DNA of 5,576 bases. Source: Planctomycetota bacterium. GTDB lineage: Bacteria > Planctomycetota > Planctomycetia > Isosphaerales > Isosphaeraceae. Both the position numbers and the translations under genes were made by a program. How positions within the stretch are numbered: the first letter of the stretch is position 1; the number at the start of each line of letters is the position of its first letter. Positions 1-5,576 of this stretch are shown here, one piece after another. Location: NCBI GenBank assembly GCA_021818605.1, contig JAKAUH010000425.1, positions 1 to 5,576 on the forward strand, given 5' to 3'. The notes below the pieces were generated by a model. It had not been told where the DNA came from, made no database searches, and saw only the letters and a list, made by a program, of their open reading frames with translations.

Positions 1-1
1 C

Positions 2-166
2 TGCGAGCGGCACAACGTGCGCCAGGGGAAGATCGTCGGGATCGCTCGGGGCCGCCAGATTCAATTGCGGTTCTCTGGCTCGATCCCGCCAGATTGTCAG
101 CAGCAGCTTCGCAACGTGTGGAACATGACCAGGTGGCCCGCTGGGTCTTCCTCGCCCCGCCGATAG
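2..166 (+). CDS. 3' end of an unidentified gene (partial, start outside window)
   Basis: Frame 2 is open from the window edge to a TAG at 164-166, giving 54 residues that begin CERHNVRQGKIVGIARG and end PAGSSSPRR. The codons mostly end in G or C, as expected for a real gene in this GC-rich DNA. The competing frame 1, open to 330, has many A/T third positions and an Arg/Ala-rich translation that looks non-coding. The tail is basic, with a middle that looks like a folded beta-strand region (GKIVGIARGRQIQLRFSG) and a Ser/Pro/Arg-rich end. I do not recognise the family and give no function. A hairpin at 185-229 follows the stop closely, which fits the end of a transcription unit. The call rests on codon pattern and protein-like composition over a short stretch, so it remains uncertain. 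Confidence 0.45.
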   Translation, partial: CERHNVRQGKIVGIARGRQIQLRFSGSIPPDCQQQLRNVWNMTRWPAGSSSPRR

Positions 167-184
167 CCCGAGCGGTGCCTGCAT

Positions 185-229
185 CTGACGCGACCGGCAA
201 ACTCGGCTGGCCCCGCAGAGTTGCGTCAG
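185..229 (+). terminator. Hairpin after the partial upstream gene, possible terminator
   Basis: CTGACGCGAC at 185-194 pairs with GTTGCGTCAG at 220-229: ten base pairs with one G-U wobble, enclosing a 25-nt loop. It starts 19 nt after the stop codon of the partial gene ending at 166. There is no run of T after the stem, so it is not a textbook Rho-independent terminator. A Rho-assisted terminator or an mRNA 3'-end stabiliser is equally possible. Confidence 0.35.
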
Positions 230-483
230 CCGCGCGGGCCGTTACAGGCGATACCGGAGGAACTCGGACGCGTCGGAGCGGACGAAACGGTCATGGGGCC
301 GTGCGCACTTGCGCCGATAAGAGGAGGTAGTTGAGGAGCCAACCGGGTCGGTCCCGAAAGCGGAGCCGCGCGGCGTCGGAGGATCCGGCGCAAGGTCGAT
401 GGCTTCGGGACTGCTCTCCCGCCGGGAATCGGTGAGGACGAGCGGGACGAATTGGTCTCTGCGAGGACAGGTTGGCCGCGACC

Positions 484-490
484 AGGAGGA
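484..490 (+). promoter_or_regulatory. Ribosome binding site fixing the start at 498
   Basis: AGGAGGA lies 7 nt before the ATG at 498-500, an ideal spacing and a near-perfect match to the anti-Shine-Dalgarno sequence. It decides between this ATG and the upstream in-frame ATG at 399, which has no comparable site. Confidence 0.85.
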
Positions 491-497
491 TCGTCGC

Positions 498-1988
498 ATG
501 GCGTTAACTCGCTCGTATCAGGACGTGCCGCGCCCGAATGGGCCAACGATCGGCCCGGCGCCGGCCTCGAGCATCCATGGCGATCGTGGGATCGTTGCCC
601 TGGTGCGCGGGGTGCGCGACCTGGGCTGGACGGCGATTCGCGATCGGATCGCACGCGGATGGCGGCAGTTGCAGGCCATCGAGACGCTCGTGCTATCCAG
701 CAGGATGCGACGGGCGCGAACGCGTGGTTTCACCCCGGGACTCGAGGGCGGACTGGAAGGCCGGGTCCTGTTGTCGTACTGGCACTCGCCGCAGAAGGTG
801 CTGGCCATCGGCGAGTACCACCTGCGTCATCCCAACGTCCGGAATGCTTTCCTGCACAACTTTCCGCCGCAGGTTCAGCACGCTCCGCTGCAGTGGCCAG
901 TCAGCGGAATCACGAGGCGCCGGGTCGCGATCGCAACGCAGACGGCGCGCGGCGGCCAGGCGGTTGAGGTCGTGGCTCTCGACGGCTCGCATTACATGAT
1001 CAAGCTGTCCTACACCTCGAACACCCTGGCCACCAATACCGCGGAAGGCGCGACCGGCCAGGGCGGCAATTCGACCGCGTCCTCCGCCACTGCGCTGGTG
1101 TCGCAGCAGAACGCCAACTATCCCCAGCCGATCGGCACGGTGCGGGCTTATGCCATGCCGGGCGGTCGGGTCGGGCTCATCGTGGACGGGTCGACCCAGA
1201 ACACCGACCTGACCATCAACCCGCTGGGCCAGCCGCAGATACCCGGGTTCGCCAAGAGCTTCGCATACGGCGAGTCGGCGCGGAACCACCTGCTGAACAT
1301 CGGTCAGATCACGGTGACCAGCGGGCAAATCGGGGCGATCGAGGGCTTCCAGGATGCTGAACTGTCCGGCCCGCTGACGGTCAACGGGACGTCCTCGATC
1401 GACCGAATCGCCCTGGACTCGATCGTGCCTGGCGCATCGATCACTGTCGGCGGCTCCCTCCAGACTCTGGACGTGGCCAACAGCATCGACCTGAGCGGCC
1501 CGGGGAAGGGAATCACCGTCGGCCGCGATCTCAACCTGCTCAATGTGGGCGGGTCGATCACCCTGTCAAACGGGGCGTACTTCTTCATCGGCCGCGACCT
1601 CGGCCTGGTCTCGCAGCCGCCGAAGGGGACCGGCACTGGCTCGAACGTCCTGTCGCTCAACTACACGGCTGTCGCCAATTCCACGACCACGGTGGTGATT
1701 CCTTCGGTGGGGGCCTACATCCAGGGGAACGTCAACATCGATCCAGGCTCGTACTTCGGGATCGGCGGCCTGATCTACAATACGATGTACGTCGAGGGGA
1801 GCGTCAACGGCTTCTCGAATATGTACATCCTGTACGGGGCGCCGACCCAGACGAATCCGCAGGTGCTGACGGCACTCCCCACCTTCTCCTTCTTCGGAAC
1901 TCCCACCTCAACTCCGACTCCCCCGCCGACGCAGGCCGGCCCGGCCCCCAGCGGTTATCTTACCGCACTTCAGGGTACGATCCCCTGA
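498..1988 (+). CDS. LEPR-XLL-like surface protein with solenoid repeats, function unknown
   Basis: A 496-residue protein. The start at 498 is chosen because a strong AGGAGGA site sits 7 nt upstream; the frame stays open further 5' to an ATG at 399 that lacks one. Residues 1-80 are basic and partly amphipathic, without a classical signal peptide. Residues 77-93 contain GFTPGL and then LEGRVLLS (LEGRVLL at 86-92), matching the LEPR-x-LL motif except that Pro is Gly. That motif marks the N-terminal region of many large surface or exported planctomycete proteins and is thought to act in sorting. Residues 94-265 form a Ser/Thr/Asn/Gln-rich region of unknown fold. Residues 271-440 carry a repeated ITVxG/GRDL pattern every 22-24 residues, suggesting a parallel beta-helix or similar solenoid. 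Residues 466-484 are a Thr/Pro linker before a short tail. No cysteine is present, consistent with an exported protein. No catalytic motif is visible, so a structural or adhesive role is only inferred. The gene is monocistronic in this window and convergent with the ABC operon. Confidence 0.85.
   Translation: MALTRSYQDVPRPNGPTIGPAPASSIHGDRGIVALVRGVRDLGWTAIRDRIARGWRQLQAIETLVLSSRMRRARTRGFTPGLEGGLEGRVLLSYWHSPQKVLAIGEYHLRHPNVRNAFLHNFPPQVQHAPLQWPVSGITRRRVAIATQTARGGQAVEVVALDGSHYMIKLSYTSNTLATNTAEGATGQGGNSTASSATALVSQQNANYPQPIGTVRAYAMPGGRVGLIVDGSTQNTDLTINPLGQPQIPGFAKSFAYGESARNHLLNIGQITVTSGQIGAIEGFQDAELSGPLTVNGTSSIDRIALDSIVPGASITVGGSLQTLDVANSIDLSGPGKGITVGRDLNLLNVGGSITLSNGAYFFIGRDLGLVSQPPKGTGTGSNVLSLNYTAVANSTTTVVIPSVGAYIQGNVNIDPGSYFGIGGLIYNTMYVEGSVNGFSNMYILYGAPTQTNPQVLTALPTFSFFGTPTSTPTPPPTQAGPAPSGYLTALQGTIP
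1308..1817 (+). repeat. Degenerate 22-24-residue protein repeats (solenoid rungs)
   Basis: Within the LEPR-XLL-like protein, related strands begin at residues 271 (ITVTSGQIGAI), 293 (LTVNGTSSIDRI), 315 (ITVGGSLQTL), 339 (ITVGRDLNLL), 362 (FFIGRDLGLV), 408 (IQGNVNI) and 431 (YVEGSVNGF). Spacings are 22, 22, 24, 23, 46 (two rungs) and 23. The two GRDL rungs are the most alike, also at the DNA level (both contain ATCGGCCGCGA- or GTCGGCCGCGA-like stretches). The period fits one turn of a parallel beta-helix; the fold itself is inferred. Confidence 0.6.
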
Positions 1989-2026
1989 CCAGCGGCACGC
2001 GAGGTGCGGACAGCGATCGCCGACAG

Positions 2027-2070
2027 GGCGGCCGGTGGAGCGGGGCAAGCAACCCGAGACGCCGGCCGCC
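2027..2070. terminator. Inverted repeat in the convergent gap, possible bidirectional terminator
   Basis: GGCGGCCGG at 2027-2035 is the exact reverse complement of CCGGCCGCC at 2062-2070. An inner CGGG (2041-2044) and CCCG (2053-2056) can extend the fold across the 26-nt loop. It lies between the stop at 1988 on the plus strand and the stop at 2089 on the minus strand, so one structure could end both transcripts. Neither side has a T tract, so the mechanism is uncertain. Confidence 0.4.
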
Positions 2071-2088
2071 GGACCATCTGCCCGTCGA

Positions 2089-3015
2089 TCAACTGGTGAT
2101 CCCCTTGGTCAGGTGCATGAAGGCCGTCTCGAGGTTGATCTCGTCTTCCTTGAAGAGGACCAGCTCGAACCCCTGCTCGATCAGCCGGCTGGCGAGGAAG
2201 CTGTACTGGACGACCCCTTCGTTGAGCTTGACGACCAGCACGCCGTTCTTGTCCTGGACGTTCTCGACCTCCGGCTGTCCCTCGAGCAGGTTGGCCGCGT
2301 CGGTCACGCGGTCGGCGACCGAGATGTTCAGCACGATGTCGGTGCGCACCCGCCGCATGACCTCGGTGACCTCGCCGTTGACCAGCAGGCAGCCCTGCTC
2401 GATGATGCCGATCTTGTTGCAGATATCGGCCAGCTCGGGAAGGATGTGGCTGGAGACCAGGATCGTCTTGCCCATGGTCCGCAGCTCCTTGAGCAGGGCA
2501 CGCATCTCGATCCGCGCGCGGGGATCGAGCCCCGAGGCCGGCTCGTCCAGCAGCAGGACCTGCGGGTCGTGCAGCAGCGTGCGAGCCAGGCCCAGGCGCT
2601 GGGTCATGCCGCGCGACAGGCTGGTGACAAGAGCGTCGCGCTTGTACGTCAGGTCAACCAGCTCGAGGACCGCCTCGCAGATCTGCCGCCGCTTGGCCCC
2701 CTTGATTCGGTAGGCCGAGGCGAAAAACTCGAGATATTCGATGACCTTCATGTCGTCGTACACGCCGAAGAAATCGGGCATGTAGCCGATCACACGACGG
2801 ATCTCCTTCGACCCGGTGTAGATCGAGTAGCCGCAGACGGTGGCCTCGCCCCACGAGGGGTTGAGCAGCGTGGCGAGGATCCGCATCGTGGTCGTCTTGC
2901 CGGCGCCGTTGGGGCCGATGAAGCCGTACACATCGCCCTGGTCGAGCGTGAGATTCAGGCGATTGAGCGCGTACAGATCGCCGTACATCTTCGTCAATTC
3001 ATGCGTTTCGATCAT
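2089..3015 (-). CDS. ABC transporter ATP-binding protein (ABC-2 / NatA-like exporter type)
   Basis: A 308-residue cytoplasmic ATPase that would power a membrane permease, substrate unknown. Motifs are in the canonical order: Walker A GPNGAGKTT at 34-42, the segment IGYMPDFFGVYDDM at 76-89 where the Q-loop normally sits, signature LSRGM at 133-137, Walker B VLLLDEP at 153-159 with catalytic Glu158, D-loop SGLD at 161-164, and switch His190 in SSHIL. The Q-loop position is Asp81 rather than Gln. Residues about 225-308 form an extra C-terminal domain resembling the DUF4162-type tail of exporter ATPases. Length and architecture match the family that pairs with ABC-2 permeases. The start MIETHELTKMYG is typical; a weak GAGG (plus-strand 3026-3029) lies 10 nt upstream. 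The gene is downstream of the 781-residue membrane protein on the same strand, with a gap of 109 nt, so co-transcription is likely. No permease gene lies within the window. The ATPase call is secure; direction and cargo are not. Confidence 0.95.
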   Translation of the reverse strand: MIETHELTKMYGDLYALNRLNLTLDQGDVYGFIGPNGAGKTTTMRILATLLNPSWGEATVCGYSIYTGSKEIRRVIGYMPDFFGVYDDMKVIEYLEFFASAYRIKGAKRRQICEAVLELVDLTYKRDALVTSLSRGMTQRLGLARTLLHDPQVLLLDEPASGLDPRARIEMRALLKELRTMGKTILVSSHILPELADICNKIGIIEQGCLLVNGEVTEVMRRVRTDIVLNISVADRVTDAANLLEGQPEVENVQDKNGVLVVKLNEGVVQYSFLASRLIEQGFELVLFKEDEINLETAFMHLTKGITS

Positions 3016-3067
3016 TGGAGTTGAGCCTCGTGTCGAGTCGGATCGTGTCGGCCGGTGGGCCAGGGAT

Positions 3068-3093
3068 GCCGGCGCGGCGGGCGGGCCGCCGGC
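3068..3093. repeat. GC-rich inverted repeat between the two operon genes
   Basis: GCCGGCG at 3068-3074 and CGCCGGC at 3087-3093 are exact reverse complements around a 12-nt loop, in the 109-nt gap between the stop at 3125 and the ATPase start at 3015. It could moderate read-through or protect an mRNA end. The surroundings are almost pure G and C, where such pairs arise easily, so a role is doubtful. Confidence 0.25.
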
Positions 3094-3124
3094 TGGGCCG
3101 AGGGTGCGGGCGCATCAGACGACG

Positions 3125-5470
3125 TCATTCACCAGGCCCGGACAGCGGCAGGACGACACGGACCAGCGTCGTCTGATCGGTCTTCGGGTCCGAGGGCGCA
3201 TTGTCCAGGATCAGCCGGGAGCCGGGCCGGCGTACGCGCGCCACCAGCATCGGCCGGCCGAGCCTGAGCTGGCCGGTCAGGTCGAGGTCGCGGAGGACGT
3301 CGTTGGTGAACACCCGCTCCTCGGGCATGAGTGTCAGGCTCTGGTGGAACATGGCGTCGAGCAGCAGCTCGGGCCGGGAATTGTTGATGTAGGACGGTTC
3401 GTAGTATCCCGAGGCACTGGTGTATCCCCGGGTCCGTTCCTTGAGCAGTCCTGACAGGTTGCGGTTACTCGCGAGCTCGACCGAGACGGTCGCGCTGGGC
3501 TCGATCCGGCCCAGCAGGTAGACGTGCTTGTCGAAGGCGAGGATCGCGTCTTCCAGGGGGATGTCGAGCTGGTTGGTCACCTTGCCGCTGAGCCGGCCCG
3601 TGCCCACCTCGTGCAGGTTGGCGTCGAGGATCGGCCTGGCCGGGCCATACCACTGCGCCATGATGTTCTTGGTGCTCCAGATCGGGATCCGGACGTTGTG
3701 CAGCATCTCGATCGCGCCGCCCGCCCGGTTCACGCCCACTTCGTCCTCGTCCGAGTAGCCGCCGTACGAATAGCCCGAACTGCCGAAGCGGAACCGAGGC
3801 GCCGTGCTGCCGGCCGCCCCGAACTGGTTCTCGGGTGAACTGAACCAGGTCGTGATGACCTCGGTTCCCGGCGCCGGCCTCTCGCTCTTGCCGGCCGATG
3901 CCGGCGCCTCGGCCGCCGGCTGGCGATCGATCGGCAGGGGGAGAACCCGCATCGTGTAGTCGCGATTCTGCGGACTGAACAGCGACGCCCAGGTCATGCC
4001 CCGGCCGATCCCGTCAATCTGATCGATGTCGACCACCTCGACCTGGTTGACCAGGAGCTCGTTCCCCTTGAAGACGTACGCGGCGTAGTAGGCGATCAGG
4101 CTGACGGCGATCACGATCGTGGGAAAAGTGATCCAGGTCAGCTCCATCCGCTTCAGGACTTTCCTGAGGAAGAAGTAATCCCCCGGCCCGATCAGCAGGA
4201 TGTACAGAAAGATGAAGAAGGCGACCCAGCCGAATGGGACCAGCCGGACGCCGGGGAACTGCTCGAGCGACACGCGGAGCAGGGTGGCCAGGTCGCTGGT
4301 CCCCACCCGATTGAACCGGCCGCCTCCCATGGGAAGCACGACGCTGGCATACTCGGCCCGCTGGGTCCGCAGGTCGATCGCGCGAGCCCAGAACAACCCG
4401 CGGTCGGGCCAGTCGGAGAACAGCTTCTGGCTGGTATCGACCCCGATCAGCGTGACGCGGCCGAAGCCGTAGGGACCGCGGATGACAAGCGGCAAGCCCA
4501 TCATCATCGCCAGCGCCTTGCCGCCGCGGCTCCGGACTTCCTCGAGCTTCGTCACCAGGATCTTGCGCCGCTCGAGGCTCGGCGGCGTGATCTGCTTGGT
4601 CGAGCCGGCGAAGGCGTCGAGGCCCTCGAGTGACGGCAACGCCTCCTGACCGGCCGGCAGCCCCGGCAGCATCGGCGCCAGTACGCTGTCGCGCAACTGC
4701 TGCCAGTTCGCGCCGACCGACAGCACCAGGTGGCCGCCCCGGCGGACCCACTCGACCAGCGGCTGTCCGTGCATGCCCTCCAGCGAGCGCAGAACCTCGG
4801 GGTCGGCGGTGTCGAGCACGATCGTCCGCGCCGCGTCGTAGCCGTACCAGCGGCCAGGAAGGCGGCCGAGATGGGGGTCCATCCGGGTGATCACCAGCAG
4901 CTCCTCGAAGCCGCTGAAGTTGCTACCCGACAGACCGCCTGCCCGGAAACCGGGTAGATTTGTGACGTTTTCGAGGCCCCTCGGCTGGCCCATCGACAGG
5001 ATCAACGTCTCGTGAGGCATCATGACTTCGGGCGGCCGCGGCAGGATCAACTCCTGCGGCACGGTGGCGACCAGGTTGTTTGAGCCGTCGTAGAGCTGGA
5101 TCGTCAGGTCGGGGTCGCGCGAGCCCGGGCGAACGTAGGCGACGACGGTGCTGGTGTCCCGGGCGGCGACGTCGATCCGCGTGTAAAACGAGGTCGGCGT
5201 CCCGTCGTCGTCGGCGACGATCACCTGGATGAACCCCTGGAACCGCGCGTCGCCGGCATGGAGCTGCACCCAGACCGGTGTCCAGGTCCCGACCTTGAAT
5301 GCGTTATTGGGTCCCAGCCCGATCCAGATATTTTCGACCTCGATCGGCCGACTGGCGGCGCGAACGGGGGCGGCGGCCGTCGCGAAGAGCGCGACCGCCC
5401 AGCAGGCCACGGCCAGCCGGACCGCCAGCCGAGGCCGGGACGCCCGGGCGGGTTGTGCGTCAACAGTCAT
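3125..5470 (-). CDS. Membrane-anchored extracytoplasmic protein with GATase-like domain, probable ABC partner
   Basis: A 781-residue protein of unknown function. Residues 1-39 look like a signal peptide: an Arg-containing start, a hydrophobic stretch around 16-33, and AAAPVRAAS with a likely cut near 38-40. Residues about 42-145 read as a beta-rich domain (IEVENIWIGLGPNN onward). Residues about 155-365 resemble the class I glutamine-amidotransferase-like fold common in large bacterial membrane proteins, with TIVLDTADPEVL, LVEWVRRGGHLVLSVG (238-253) and GFGRVTLIGVD (335-345). Two transmembrane helices follow, about 413-435 and 444-467, joined by the basic turn RKVLKRM (436-442); the IGPGDYFFL segment ends the first helix. 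By the positive-inside rule both large domains face outward. Residues about 515-585 are low-complexity (Ala/Pro, then Gly/Ser/Tyr), followed by a C-terminal domain to 781. The only cysteine is Cys23 in the signal peptide, so no amidotransferase nucleophile exists and the domain is probably non-catalytic. There is no Shine-Dalgarno before the ATG; the start overlaps an upstream open frame by ATGA, suggesting coupled translation. Being next to an ABC ATPase suggests an auxiliary role in export, by analogy with GldG-type proteins. Confidence 0.85.
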   Translation of the reverse strand: MTVDAQPARASRPRLAVRLAVACWAVALFATAAAPVRAASRPIEVENIWIGLGPNNAFKVGTWTPVWVQLHAGDARFQGFIQVIVADDDGTPTSFYTRIDVAARDTSTVVAYVRPGSRDPDLTIQLYDGSNNLVATVPQELILPRPPEVMMPHETLILSMGQPRGLENVTNLPGFRAGGLSGSNFSGFEELLVITRMDPHLGRLPGRWYGYDAARTIVLDTADPEVLRSLEGMHGQPLVEWVRRGGHLVLSVGANWQQLRDSVLAPMLPGLPAGQEALPSLEGLDAFAGSTKQITPPSLERRKILVTKLEEVRSRGGKALAMMMGLPLVIRGPYGFGRVTLIGVDTSQKLFSDWPDRGLFWARAIDLRTQRAEYASVVLPMGGGRFNRVGTSDLATLLRVSLEQFPGVRLVPFGWVAFFIFLYILLIGPGDYFFLRKVLKRMELTWITFPTIVIAVSLIAYYAAYVFKGNELLVNQVEVVDIDQIDGIGRGMTWASLFSPQNRDYTMRVLPLPIDRQPAAEAPASAGKSERPAPGTEVITTWFSSPENQFGAAGSTAPRFRFGSSGYSYGGYSDEDEVGVNRAGGAIEMLHNVRIPIWSTKNIMAQWYGPARPILDANLHEVGTGRLSGKVTNQLDIPLEDAILAFDKHVYLLGRIEPSATVSVELASNRNLSGLLKERTRGYTSASGYYEPSYINNSRPELLLDAMFHQSLTLMPEERVFTNDVLRDLDLTGQLRLGRPMLVARVRRPGSRLILDNAPSDPKTDQTTLVRVVLPLSGPGE

Positions 5471-5576
5471 GGATTGTGGGCATCCCTGGGGTCAACGGAA
5501 CGGGAGATGTCGATCGCGGCGCGCGGCCCCCTGTCATTACGAGGTCCGCCCCGCCCTGGTTCGCGCCGGCCCCGAG
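5467..5576 (-). CDS. 3' end of an upstream operon gene (partial), ATGA overlap
   Basis: One minus-strand frame is open from the window edge to a TGA at 5469-5467 that overlaps the ATG of the 781-residue gene as ATGA. This gives 35 residues ending AAIDISRSVDPRDAHNP. The overlap, plus the absence of a Shine-Dalgarno before the downstream ATG, fits translational coupling within an operon. The family cannot be named from so short a tail; an ABC permease would be the expected neighbour, but nothing here shows it. A second frame is also open across the edge, ending at a TGA at 5462-5460 (tail PLTPGMPTIHDC), and would overlap by 11 nt. The ATGA frame is preferred for its overlap and codon pattern. 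It is also possible that neither is coding and this is a leader. Confidence 0.4.
   Translation of the reverse strand, partial: RGRREPGRGGPRNDRGPRAAIDISRSVDPRDAHNP

Larger units (their letters stand above)
167..497. other. Intergenic region between partial gene and LEPR-XLL-like gene
   Basis: About 330 bases without a convincing gene. Open frames cross it on both strands, but their translations are Arg/Pro/Ser-rich with poor third-position bias, as expected from chance in GC-rich DNA. I see no tRNA-like fold. No pair of -35 and -10 boxes with good spacing stands out, so the promoter of the downstream gene is not identified. Contents that can be named are the hairpin at 185-229, a small GCGC-ACTT-GCGC hairpin at 303-314, an unused Shine-Dalgarno-like run at 321-328, and the real ribosome binding site at 484-490. 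Confidence 0.6.

Noticed and set aside
321..328. GAGGAGGT, a perfect Shine-Dalgarno-like run
   Set aside because: The only nearby start codon is a TTG at 331, too close, and it would give a 34-codon Arg/Ser-rich frame with no protein-like features.
94..330. Open plus-strand frame from a TTG at 94 to 330
   Set aside because: Poor third-position GC and an Arg/Ala-rich translation; frame 2 over 2-166 has the more gene-like codon pattern.
399..497. N-terminal extension of the LEPR-XLL-like protein from the ATG at 399
   Set aside because: No Shine-Dalgarno lies before 399, while a near-perfect one precedes the ATG at 498; the extra residues look non-coding.
226..654. Minus-strand frame of 142 codons overlapping the start of the LEPR-XLL-like gene
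   Set aside because: Arg/Pro/Ser-rich chance translation; it conflicts with the well-supported plus-strand start.
2013..2020. GCGATCGC palindrome, the core of the cyanobacterial HIP1 repeat
   Set aside because: A single copy in GC-rich DNA is expected by chance and no array is present.
2035..3024. A 329-codon open frame on the plus strand, antisense to the whole ABC ATPase
   Set aside because: Its Asp/Leu/Gln/Val-rich translation mirrors the opposite-strand gene, whose ABC motifs are unmistakable. Long antisense frames are normal in GC-rich coding DNA.
4014..4751. Minus-strand frame of 245 codons inside the 781-residue gene
   Set aside because: A shifted-frame shadow of the larger gene with Arg/Gly/Pro-rich translation; the large frame has a signal peptide, helices and domain-like sequence.

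Overview
The window is visibly GC-rich and carries two complete transcription units that converge near position 2000-2090. The best taxonomic pointer is the plus-strand protein. It has an N-terminal motif of the LEPR-XLL type and a repetitive, cysteine-free body. That combination is typical of large surface proteins of Planctomycetes, and the style suggests the Isosphaeraceae group (Singulisphaera, Isosphaera and relatives). This assignment is inference from protein character, because no rRNA or marker gene lies in the window.

Layout, left to right: (1) 2-166 (+) is probably the 3' end of a gene that starts outside the window. (2) 167-497 is non-coding and holds a 10-bp-stem hairpin just after that gene; a clear Shine-Dalgarno site sits at its right end. 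(3) 498-1988 (+) is a 496-residue LEPR-XLL-like protein whose second half repeats every 22-24 residues, probably a beta-solenoid. (4) 1989-2088 is the convergent gap, containing a 9-bp perfect inverted repeat that may serve as a terminator for both sides. (5) 2089-3015 (-) is an ABC transporter ATPase. (6) 3016-3124 is a short gap with a GC-rich inverted repeat. (7) 3125-5470 (-) is a 781-residue membrane-anchored protein with a signal peptide, a glutamine-amidotransferase-like extracytoplasmic region and two transmembrane helices. (8) 5467-5576 (-) is probably the 3' end of a further upstream gene overlapping the 781-residue gene by ATGA.

The minus-strand genes look like one operon, read from right to left: unknown partial gene, large anchored protein, ABC ATPase. 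The ATPase has no membrane permease inside the window. A partner permease is expected, most likely further upstream beyond 5576. The layout recalls ABC-2 type modules in which an ATPase is encoded beside an extracytoplasmic auxiliary protein (the GldA/GldG type is the best-known analogue), but the substrate cannot be read from the sequence. The plus-strand surface protein is convergent with this operon, and nothing in the sequence ties it to the transporter.

No tRNA, rRNA, CRISPR array, insertion sequence or integrase was seen.
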